Assembly: GCA_030450535.1 (NCBI GenBank)
Contig: JAKDIK010000052.1
Span: 1-11,699 of the forward strand
DNA: 11,699 nt
Direction of reading: 5' to 3'
Source: Propionibacteriaceae bacterium
GTDB lineage: Bacteria > Actinomycetota > Actinomycetes > Propionibacteriales > Propionibacteriaceae
The first letter of the stretch is position 1; each line of letters starts with the position of its first letter. Shown here piece after piece: positions 5,833 through 11,699 of the stretch. The position numbers and the translations under genes were made by a program. Below the pieces are notes generated by a model that did no database searches, was not told the origin of the DNA, and saw nothing but the letters and a program-made list of their open reading frames with translations.

Positions 5833-6974
5833 CTGACCGTCACCGCCGGCTTCTCACCGGTCTGCTCCATGTCCGCGGCCAGCTTGTTGGCCTCCTCGAT
5901 GAGCGTGGCGACGATCTCGGATTCCGGCACGGTCTTGATGACCTCACCCCGGATGAAGATCTGGCCCTTGCCGTTGCCCGCGGCCACGCCCAGATCGGCC
6001 TCACGCGCCTCTCCCGGGCCGTTCACGACGCAGCCCATGACGGCGATGCGGAGCGGGGCGGTGAGCCCCTCGAGTCCGTCGGTGACCTCGTTCGCGAGCC
6101 CCCAGATGTCGACCTGCGCGCGGCCACACCCGGGGCACGACACGATCTCCATCTGCCGCTGGCGCAGGTTCAGGGCCTCCAGGAGCTTCAGTCCGACCTT
6201 GACCTCCTCGACCGGGGGGGCGGACAGCGACACCCGAATCGTGTCGCCGATGCCCTCGGCCAGCAGGATGCCGAACGCCACCGAGCTCTTGATCGTGCCC
6301 TGGAATGCCGGCCCTGCCTCGGTCACGCCGAGGTGCAGCGGATACTCGCACTGGGCCGAGAGCTGCCGGTAGGCGTTGACCATGACGATGGGATCGTTGT
6401 GCTTCACCGAGATCTTGAAGTCGCGGAAGTCGTGCTCCTCGAACAGCGACGCCTCCCACAAGGCCGACTCCACCAGCGCTTCGGCGGTCGGCCCGCCGTG
6501 CTTGGCGAGGATGCGCTTGTCGAGCGAACCCGCGTTGACGCCGATGCGCAGGCTGACGCCCGCGTCGGACGCCGCCCTGGCGATCTCGCCGACCTTGTCG
6601 TCGAACGCCTTGATGTTGCCCGGGTTCACCCGGACCGCCGCGCACCCGGCGTCGATCGCGGCGAACACGTACTTGGGCTGGAAGTGGATGTCCGCGATCA
6701 CCGGGATCTGGGACTTCTTCGCGATGATGTGCAGCACATCCGCGTCGTCCTGGCTGGGCACGGCGACCCGGACGATGTCGCAGCCGGACGCCGTGAGCTC
6801 GGCGATCTGCTGCAGCGTGCCGTTGATGTCGGTGGTCTTCGTGGTGGGCATCGACTGCACCGAGACCTGCGCGCCGCCGCCCACCGCCACCTTGCCGACG
6901 TTGATGCGCCGGGTGGGCCTGCGGGGCGCGAGCACCGGCGGGGGCGTGGCGGGCATGCCGAGGTTGACGCTCAT
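5829..6974 (-). CDS. ispG: 4-hydroxy-3-methylbut-2-enyl diphosphate synthase (IspG/GcpE)
   Basis: Penultimate enzyme of the MEP isoprenoid pathway: it reductively converts methylerythritol cyclodiphosphate to HMBPP with a [4Fe-4S] cluster in the cytoplasm. 381 residues, normal for the two-domain bacterial form. The N-terminal TIM-barrel part is evident (SVQSMPTTKTTDINGT, RVAVPSQDDAD, PVIADIHF, AVRVNPGNI), and the C-terminal part holds the cluster cysteines at CPGC (C280, C283) and GCVVNGPGEA (C315), followed by E322. The frame is open upstream to 7502 inside rseP, but that extension is antisense-like arginine-rich noise. The ATG at 6974 is preceded by AAGGAG with 4 bases spacing, which overlaps the rseP stop, and MSVNLGMP is a typical beginning. 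It lies 8 bases past rseP and overlaps the GNAT start. Very confident. Confidence 0.97.
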   Translation of the reverse strand: MSVNLGMPATPPPVLAPRRPTRRINVGKVAVGGGAQVSVQSMPTTKTTDINGTLQQIAELTASGCDIVRVAVPSQDDADVLHIIAKKSQIPVIADIHFQPKYVFAAIDAGCAAVRVNPGNIKAFDDKVGEIARAASDAGVSLRIGVNAGSLDKRILAKHGGPTAEALVESALWEASLFEEHDFRDFKISVKHNDPIVMVNAYRQLSAQCEYPLHLGVTEAGPAFQGTIKSSVAFGILLAEGIGDTIRVSLSAPPVEEVKVGLKLLEALNLRQRQMEIVSCPGCGRAQVDIWGLANEVTDGLEGLTAPLRIAVMGCVVNGPGEAREADLGVAAGNGKGQIFIRGEVIKTVPESEIVATLIEEANKLAADMEQTGEKPAVTVS

Positions 6975-6982
6975 GGGGCTCC

Positions 6983-8266
6983 TTAGAACAACTGCATCGG
7001 TCTGACGATATCGGCCACGATGACGATGAGGCCGCAGAGCAGCAGGAATCCTGCCACGACGTAGGTCACCGGCAGCATCTTGGCCGTGTCGAGGGGTTTC
7101 GGTTGGGCGCGCCCGGTCAGCCGGGCGAAGGCCCGCCGGACGCCCTCCCACGCCGCGCCTGCCATGTGGCCGCCGTCCAGCGGGGGCAGGGGCACGAGGT
7201 TGAACAGGGCGAGGAACAGGTTGACGGCGGCCAGCAGGTTCGCAAAGAACGCAACCCGGGCACCGGCGTCCACCTGATCGGACGCCGCGACCTGCCCCGC
7301 GATCGCGCTCGCGCCGACGATGGACACCGGGTCGTAGAGGTTGCGGGGCTGGCCGGTGACCAGATCGACGGCCAGGTTCCAGACCTTGACGGGGAACTGG
7401 GCCAGCGCGACCACGGACTGCTTGGTCATGAGCCACATGTCGGCCAGCGCATCGCCCGGCCCGCCCTGACGGAATTCCTGGGTGGGTGTGAAGCCGACCC
7501 AACCGGCCTCGACCGCGCGGCTCGGGTCGAGCGTGGCGGCCACCTGTCGCACGAGGGTGTGCACCGTCGGGAGCGTCACCTGGGCCCCGTCGCGCTCGAC
7601 GACGAGGGTCAGCTCACCGCCCATGTTGGCCCGGATCAGCTCCGACAACTGCGCCTGGCTGTGGATCGGGGTGCCGTTGAACGACACGAACCGGTCGCCC
7701 GGCTGCAGGCCGGCCTCGGCTGCGGGGGTGGCCTGGTCGGCATCCGTGCACGCCATGTCCTCGCGCGGCTCCGCGATGACGCACGCGACGGTGCTGGCGA
7801 CGACTGGCTGGTCCCGCCACGCGCCGTAGAGGCCCACGACGCCCCACATCAGCACGAACGCGATGAGCAGGTTCATGGCCGGACCGCCGAACATGACCAC
7901 GAGCTTTTGCCACGTCGCTCGCTCGTAGAAGAGGTGGCCGCGGTCCGCGGGCGTGATGTCGTCCCACTCCGCCGCGCGCGCGTCGTCGGCGAGGCGCTGC
8001 AGGCGGGTGTCCTTGGCGGTGGGGTCGGTCGGCGGGTACATGCCGAGCAGCTGGACGAAGCCGCCCAGCGGGATCCACTTGACGCCGTACTCGGTGCCGC
8101 CGCGCCGCATCGACCACAGGGTGGGGCCGAAGCCGACGAAGTAGCGGGGCACCCGCACGCCGAAGATCTTGGCGGGCACCATGTGGCCGACCTCGTGCAG
8201 CGCCACCGAGGCCATGAGCAGCGCGAAGAACGCGATCGCGAACACGATCGTCAGCAGCAGGGTCAT
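6983..8266 (-). CDS. rseP: Site-2 intramembrane zinc metalloprotease (RseP/Rip1)
   Basis: 427-residue membrane protease of the M50/S2P family that cuts transmembrane segments, typically anti-sigma factors, during regulated intramembrane proteolysis. The zinc site is HEVGH (24-28) in the first helix, and the third ligand is D364 in NLVPLPPLDGG near the C-terminus. A PDZ domain with AGLQPGDRFVSFNGTPI lies between them, and at least three to four transmembrane helices are visible, including residues 1-22 and about 400-422. Length fits the actinobacterial Rip1 type. The start ATG at 8266 overlaps the dxr stop as ATGA, with GGGA nine bases before it; the open frame further up (to 8449) is non-homologous. 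Position between dxr and ispG is conserved in mycobacteria (Rv2869c). No anti-sigma gene is in the window, so its substrate is unknown. Confidence 0.96.
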   Translation of the reverse strand: MTLLLTIVFAIAFFALLMASVALHEVGHMVPAKIFGVRVPRYFVGFGPTLWSMRRGGTEYGVKWIPLGGFVQLLGMYPPTDPTAKDTRLQRLADDARAAEWDDITPADRGHLFYERATWQKLVVMFGGPAMNLLIAFVLMWGVVGLYGAWRDQPVVASTVACVIAEPREDMACTDADQATPAAEAGLQPGDRFVSFNGTPIHSQAQLSELIRANMGGELTLVVERDGAQVTLPTVHTLVRQVAATLDPSRAVEAGWVGFTPTQEFRQGGPGDALADMWLMTKQSVVALAQFPVKVWNLAVDLVTGQPRNLYDPVSIVGASAIAGQVAASDQVDAGARVAFFANLLAAVNLFLALFNLVPLPPLDGGHMAGAAWEGVRRAFARLTGRAQPKPLDTAKMLPVTYVVAGFLLLCGLIVIVADIVRPMQLF

Positions 8267-9438
8267 GCCGGGCTTCCCACGATCCCGGCGGCGCGCGTGC
8301 GCGCCCAGGCGTCGGCGGCCAGGACGGCCGTCACGCTCAGGTCGGCGTCCGGCACGTGCCCGGACGCCAGATGTTCCTCCACCACGGCTTCCACGGTATC
8401 CACGATGCCCAAGAAGCCCAGTGCGCCCGCGCAGAAGGCGTCCACGCACACCTCGTTGGCGGCGTTGAAGACCGCGGGGGCAGTGCCGGCCGCCCGTCCG
8501 CAGCGGCGCGCAAGCTCGACCGCGCCGAAGGCGTCCGAGTCAAGCGGCTCGAAGGACCACGCCCGGGGGACGGACCAGTCGTAGGCGGACGCCGCATCCG
8601 GCACCCGGTCCGGCCACGCCAGCCCCAGCGCGATGGGCAGGCGCATGTCGGGCGGGCTGCACTGCGCGATCGTCGAGCCGTCGATGTACTCGACCATCGA
8701 ATGCACGTCGGAGGTGGGGTGGACGACGACCGTGATCGCGTCGTAGTCGACGCCGTACAGCAGGGCCGCCTCGATCAGTTCGAGGCCCTTGTTGACCAGC
8801 GTGGCGGAGTTGATGGTGATGACGCGTCCCATGTTCCAGGTGGGGTGGGCCAGCGCCTGGGCCGGCGTGACCTCGGCCAGCTCGGCGCGGGTGCGGCCGC
8901 GGAACGGACCGCCGGACGCCGTGAGGATCAGCCGGCGCACCTCGGACGCCCGCCCCGCGCGCAGGGCCTGGGCGAAGGCGGAGTGCTCGGAATCGACGGC
9001 CACGAGCTGGCCGTCGGCGGCGGCGTCCGTGACGAGGCGTCCGCCAATGACGAGGGACTCCTTGTTGGCCAGGGCCAGTGTGGTGCCGGCGTGCAACGCG
9101 GCCAGCGTCGGGGTGAGGCCGGCGGCGCCGGTGATGGCGTTGAGCACGACATCGCAGCCCAGGGCGGCGGCGCGGTCGTTGCCGCCCTCGCCCCAGATCT
9201 CGGGCGCGCCCGCCCGGTGACCGTCCGCGCCGAGCCGCTCGGCGAGGGCCGCCGCGGCGTCATCGGTGCTCATCGCGACGACCTGCGGGGCAAACTCGGC
9301 CACCTGGGCGGCGACGAGCCCGACGTTGGTGCCGGCGGTCAGGGCGCGGACGCGAAACCGATCGGCATGGGCGCGGATCACGTCCAGCGCCTGGGTGCCG
9401 ATCGAACCGGTACTGCCGAGGATCACGACGTCACGCAC
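8263..9438 (-). CDS. dxr: 1-deoxy-D-xylulose 5-phosphate reductoisomerase (Dxr/IspC)
   Basis: Second step of the MEP pathway: NADPH-dependent rearrangement and reduction of DXP to methylerythritol 4-phosphate in the cytoplasm, the target of fosmidomycin. 391 residues, normal length. Visible: NADPH-binding GSTGSIG (8-14); ANKESLVIGG (124-133); the metal ligands in VDSEHSAF (D149, E151) and NKGLE (K217, E220; equivalent to E. coli D150, E152, E231); substrate loop ASGGPFRG (174-181); and HPTWNMG (198-204). The start is a GTG at 9438 (MRDVVILGSTGS); an in-frame GTG four codons later is possible but would shorten the first beta strand. No clear Shine-Dalgarno is seen. First gene of the minus-strand block, divergent from the LOG gene with only 17 bases between the two upstream starts, so regulatory signals must overlap. 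Confidence 0.97.
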   Translation of the reverse strand: MRDVVILGSTGSIGTQALDVIRAHADRFRVRALTAGTNVGLVAAQVAEFAPQVVAMSTDDAAAALAERLGADGHRAGAPEIWGEGGNDRAAALGCDVVLNAITGAAGLTPTLAALHAGTTLALANKESLVIGGRLVTDAAADGQLVAVDSEHSAFAQALRAGRASEVRRLILTASGGPFRGRTRAELAEVTPAQALAHPTWNMGRVITINSATLVNKGLELIEAALLYGVDYDAITVVVHPTSDVHSMVEYIDGSTIAQCSPPDMRLPIALGLAWPDRVPDAASAYDWSVPRAWSFEPLDSDAFGAVELARRCGRAAGTAPAVFNAANEVCVDAFCAGALGFLGIVDTVEAVVEEHLASGHVPDADLSVTAVLAADAWARTRAAGIVGSPA

Positions 9439-9443
9439 GCCGC

Positions 9444-9449
9444 TAGTCT
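9444..9449 (+). promoter_or_regulatory. -10 element of a leaderless start for the LOG gene
   Basis: TAGTCT (TAnnnT) ends six bases before the ATG at 9456, so transcription would begin exactly at that A. This is the standard geometry of actinobacterial leaderless genes; no Shine-Dalgarno is present, which agrees. No strong -35 is seen. The same spacing recurs at 11679-11691. Confidence 0.5.
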
Positions 9450-9455
9450 CTCACC

Positions 9456-9530
9456 ATGCGCGCCTAGATCGAGACGCTGAGTGCGTTCGACGCCCACCTC
9501 AGGGCCCACGGATCGCTGGCCGGTTGCATC
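9456..9530 (+). pseudogene. likely native N-terminus of the LOG protein, interrupted by an amber codon
   Basis: From the ATG at 9456 the frame of the LOG gene reads M-R-A-TAG-IETLSAFDAHLRAHGSLAG and runs directly into the annotated start at 9531. After the TAG (9465-9467) the 21 codons up to 9530 have G or C in the third position 18 times, as in real genes of this genome, and the residues resemble the usual N-terminus of the long actinobacterial LOG proteins (ETL-FD-H-SLAG pattern, from memory). The single TAG is therefore probably a nonsense mutation or a sequencing error. Alternatively the gene simply starts later and this is chance homology. Confidence 0.55.
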
Positions 9531-10535
9531 GTGAAGGCGATGGACCTGCGCGGGCGGGGCGAGGTGCTGAGCCGCGTCGACGTGCACAACACGTTCTTCC
9601 TCGGCTGCCGGTTCAAGCACCGCGTGGCGCTGTCGCTGGCCGAGCGGGGGGCGACGGTGTTCCCGCGACTGCCGCAGGTGCCGTTCGATGCCTACCGGCC
9701 CGCGCTCTACAGCGCCGACGACCTCTACGCGGGATTGGCCGACGGGTACGCGACCACCAAGGATGCGGTCGTCTACGCGTGGACGCTGCGGGATCGTTCG
9801 CGGCTGCTGGACGCCGGCGTGGCCCAGGCGCTGCACGACCACTTCATGTCCGACGGCTTGAACGACGCCGTCGCCTCCCCCGAAACGGCGGTGGGCGTCA
9901 TGGGCGGGCACGCGGTCGGACGCGGGACGGCCGAGTTCCGCGAGACGGCCCACCTCGGCCGGCGCCTCGCGGAGGCCGGCCATCTGGTGCTCACCGGCGG
10001 CGGCCCCGGGGCCATGGAGGGCGCGCACCTCGGCGCCTCGCTGAGCGGGTCGGCGTCCGCGGTGGACGCCGCGTGCGAGCTGCTCGCGTCCGTCCCGTCG
10101 TTCGTGCCGGACGTGGGCGCGTGGGTGGAGGTCGCCTTCGAGGTGAAGCGGCGCTGGGGGTGCACGGGGGCGAACGTCGGGGTGCCGACGTGGTACTACG
10201 GTCACGAGCCGCCCAACATCTTCGGCACCGGCATCGCGAAGTACTTCGACAACGCGATCCGCGAGGACATCCTGCTGCGGCTGTGCGGCGCCGGCATCAT
10301 CTACGTGCCCGGCCGGGCGGGCACGACGCAGGAGATCTTCCAGGCGCTCACGCGCAACTACTACGCCTCCGACGAGCGGGGGGTGACGCCGATGATTCTG
10401 GTGGGGCGGGAGTACTGGCGCCACCAGTTGCCCGCGTGGCCGCTGGTCGAGGCGCTGGCGTCCGGACGCCTCATGGAGGCCCACGCGCACCTGGTGGACA
10501 CGATGGACGAGGCGCTGGAGATCCTGGAGCCCTGA
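9531..10535 (+). CDS. LOG-family Rossmann nucleotide-binding protein (possible nucleotide 5'-monophosphate nucleosidase)
   Basis: 334 residues from the GTG at 9531. The Rossmann/LOG core starts at about 120: VGVMGGHAVGRG (122-132), TGGGPGAMEGAH (155-166) and VPGRAGTTQEIFQ (259-271). The last is the family's PGGxGTxxE motif with Arg in place of a small residue. Well-studied LOG proteins (plant LOG, E. coli PpnN) split the N-glycosidic bond of nucleoside 5'-monophosphates; this protein belongs to the longer form with a ~120-residue N-terminal extension, and its substrate is unknown. The GTG at 9531 was taken because an in-frame TAG blocks the better start at 9456; it has no clear Shine-Dalgarno. 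If 9456 is the true start, the intact protein would have 359 residues. Only complete plus-strand gene here; divergent from dxr and convergent with rlmN. Confidence 0.85.
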   Translation: MKAMDLRGRGEVLSRVDVHNTFFLGCRFKHRVALSLAERGATVFPRLPQVPFDAYRPALYSADDLYAGLADGYATTKDAVVYAWTLRDRSRLLDAGVAQALHDHFMSDGLNDAVASPETAVGVMGGHAVGRGTAEFRETAHLGRRLAEAGHLVLTGGGPGAMEGAHLGASLSGSASAVDAACELLASVPSFVPDVGAWVEVAFEVKRRWGCTGANVGVPTWYYGHEPPNIFGTGIAKYFDNAIREDILLRLCGAGIIYVPGRAGTTQEIFQALTRNYYASDERGVTPMILVGREYWRHQLPAWPLVEALASGRLMEAHAHLVDTMDEALEILEP

Positions 10536-10552
10536 GCGGGGTTTCAGGCTCC
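10526..10552. terminator. bidirectional hairpin between LOG and rlmN
   Basis: GGAGCCCTGA (10526-10535) pairs with TCAGGCTCC (10544-10552), nine base pairs with one bulged C, around the 8-base loop GCGGGGTT. The left arm ends with the LOG stop and the right arm begins with the rlmN stop, so one hairpin serves both convergent genes. No long U-tract follows in either direction, so terminator strength is uncertain. Confidence 0.55.
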
Positions 10553-11635
10553 TTGGGCGGCCAACTGACCGCAGGCACCGTCGATCTCGCGGCCCCGGGT
10601 GTCGCGGATCGTCGCGGCGATGCCGTGCGCGGTGAGTCGGCGGACGAACTCCGCCTCGTCGGCGCGGCGCGAGGCCGTCCACTTCGAACCCGGCGTCGGG
10701 TTGAGCGGGATCGGGTTCACGTGCACCCAGTGCGCCCCCCTGCCGCGCGCGGTGAGCAGCTCGCCGAGGGCGTCCGCGCGCCACGCCTGGTCGTTCACGT
10801 CGCGGATGAGCGCGTACTCGATGGAGACGCGGCGTCCCGTCGCCTCGAAGTAGGCGTGGGCGGCCTCCACGACCTCGGACAGCGGATAGCGCGTGTTGAT
10901 GGGGACGAGGGTGTCGCGCAGCGCGTCGTCCGGGGCGTGCAGGCTGACGGCCAGGGTGAGCGGCAGGCCCTCACCGGCCAACTGCTCGATGCGCGGCACG
11001 AGACCGACCGTCGACACCGTGATGCCGCGGGCGCTCATGCCGATGTCGTCGACCATGCGGCGCACCGCGCCCAGGACCGCCCGGTAGTTGGCCATCGGCT
11101 CGCCCATGCCCATGAAGACGACGTTCGTGAGCCGGACGCGCCGCGTCGCAGCCACGACCTGGGCCACGATCTCGGCGGTGGACATGTTGCGCTGCAGGCC
11201 GCCCTGGCCCGTTGCGCAGAACGGACAGGCCATGCCGCAACCCGCCTGGCTCGACACGCACAAGGTGGCACGGTGACGTCCGGAACCCGACGAGCGCACC
11301 CCCGGAACGCCGTATTCCATGAGGACCGACTCCACCAGCGCCCCGTCGTGCAGGCGCCAGGCGGTCTTGATGGTGGTTCCCTCGTCGGCGCTCTGCTCGC
11401 GTACGGGTTCGAGCAGGGCCGGGAAGAAGCGCTGGGACACGTCGTCGCGGATGGACGCCGGCAGGTCCGTCCACGTCGTCGGATCGGCGTTGGCCTGACC
11501 GTAGTAGTGCCGGTCGAACTGCGAGGCGCGAAAGGCGGGGAGCCCGGCGTCCGTCACCGCGTCGCGACGCTCCTGCGGCGCGAGATCCGCCCAGTGCTTC
11601 GGCGGCTTGCCGCGCTTGGGGGCGCTGAACTGCAA
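10544..11635 (-). CDS. rlmN: Dual-specificity 23S rRNA A2503 / tRNA A37 C2-methyltransferase
   Basis: Radical SAM methyltransferase that makes 2-methyladenosine at 23S rRNA A2503 and tRNA position 37, affecting translational fidelity. 363 residues, normal length. The radical SAM cluster motif is CGMACPFC (C133, C137, C140), followed by VVFMGMGEP (172-180), VHVNPIPLNP (304-313) and the catalytic cysteine in GACGQL (C355). The N-terminal accessory domain includes GKPPKHWADL and LPAFRASQFDRHYYG, the usual actinobacterial beginning. The start is taken as the TTG at 11635; no ATG or GTG exists in this frame before the TAG at 11680-11678, and a CTG two codons earlier (11641) is a weaker option that would give a typical LPLxF opening. 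No convincing Shine-Dalgarno is seen. Convergent with the LOG gene. Function confident, exact start not. Confidence 0.95.
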   Translation of the reverse strand: MQFSAPKRGKPPKHWADLAPQERRDAVTDAGLPAFRASQFDRHYYGQANADPTTWTDLPASIRDDVSQRFFPALLEPVREQSADEGTTIKTAWRLHDGALVESVLMEYGVPGVRSSGSGRHRATLCVSSQAGCGMACPFCATGQGGLQRNMSTAEIVAQVVAATRRVRLTNVVFMGMGEPMANYRAVLGAVRRMVDDIGMSARGITVSTVGLVPRIEQLAGEGLPLTLAVSLHAPDDALRDTLVPINTRYPLSEVVEAAHAYFEATGRRVSIEYALIRDVNDQAWRADALGELLTARGRGAHWVHVNPIPLNPTPGSKWTASRRADEAEFVRRLTAHGIAATIRDTRGREIDGACGQLAAQGA

Positions 11636-11678
11636 CGGCAGGACGCGCCCGGCATCCCGCGTCCGCGCCGCTGGCCGC

Positions 11679-11684
11679 TAGCCT
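11679..11684 (+). promoter_or_regulatory. -10 element of a leaderless start at the right edge
   Basis: TAGCCT (TAnnnT) ends six bases before GTG at 11691, so transcription would begin on that G. The spacing is identical to TAGTCT-ATG at 9444-9456. The short edge prevents further testing. Confidence 0.45.
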
Positions 11685-11690
11685 TGTCGG

Positions 11691-11699
11691 GTGACCGAT
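11691..11699 (+). CDS. first codons of a plus-strand gene, cut by the window edge
   Basis: GTG ACC GAT (Met-Thr-Asp) at the last nine bases, with a leaderless-type -10 element directly upstream and divergent from rlmN. MTD is a common start in this kind of genome. Nothing can be said about the product; the call rests on the promoter spacing and on the start codon only. Confidence 0.4.

Noticed and set aside
6975..7502. N-terminal extension of the ispG frame into rseP
   Set aside because: The extra residues are Arg/Gly-rich and overlap real rseP coding; the AAGGAG before 6974 marks the true start.
7103..8584. 493-codon plus-strand open frame opposite rseP and the end of dxr
   Set aside because: Spans two well-identified minus-strand genes and has low-complexity shadow composition.

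Overview
This high-GC window encodes actinobacterial proteins, and several features fit the Actinobacteria (Actinomycetota): a DUF4081-GNAT protein next to ispG, a Rip1-type site-2 protease between dxr and ispG, and starts that look leaderless. The family could be Propionibacteriaceae, but that is a guess from overall feel and is not proven here. Nearly all genes lie on the minus strand. The exceptions are one LOG-family gene and the first codons of a gene at the right edge.

Right to left along the minus strand: rlmN (23S rRNA/tRNA m2A methyltransferase) is convergent with a plus-strand LOG-family gene, and the two stop codons sit in the arms of a shared hairpin. Divergent from the LOG gene is a tightly packed block, dxr - rseP/rip1 - ispG - GNAT, with start/stop overlaps or very short gaps. 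It combines two steps of the MEP isoprenoid pathway with a regulated intramembrane protease and an acetyltransferase. In Mycobacterium the same order is found (Rv2870c-Rv2867c). proS follows further on, then a TauE/SafE-type transporter.

Between the GNAT gene and proS lies what looks like an accessory insertion (about 2770-5000). Its right end is clearly low in GC: 84 of 180 bases (47%) in 4801-4980. It holds (i) a secreted preprotein whose last ~46 residues are a very hydrophobic, Gly/Ala-rich segment bracketed by two cysteines, as in some bacteriocins; (ii) a 70-residue two-helix membrane protein joined to it by an ATGA overlap, a natural immunity candidate; and (iii) a TerC/Alx-family membrane protein with a leader that looks like a yybP-ykoY manganese riboswitch, complete with promoter and an expression platform that can hide the Shine-Dalgarno sequence.

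The most interesting points are the candidate bacteriocin/immunity pair, whose start region carries three 16-bp tandem repeats just downstream of a strong promoter (a possible frame switch); the riboswitch with its readable switching mechanism; and an in-frame amber codon at codon 4 of the LOG gene, directly after a start that looks like a good leaderless start. No rRNA, tRNA, CRISPR array or insertion sequence was seen. Bases 1-93 hold no recognisable gene, and no gene-free stretch exceeds 300 bases.
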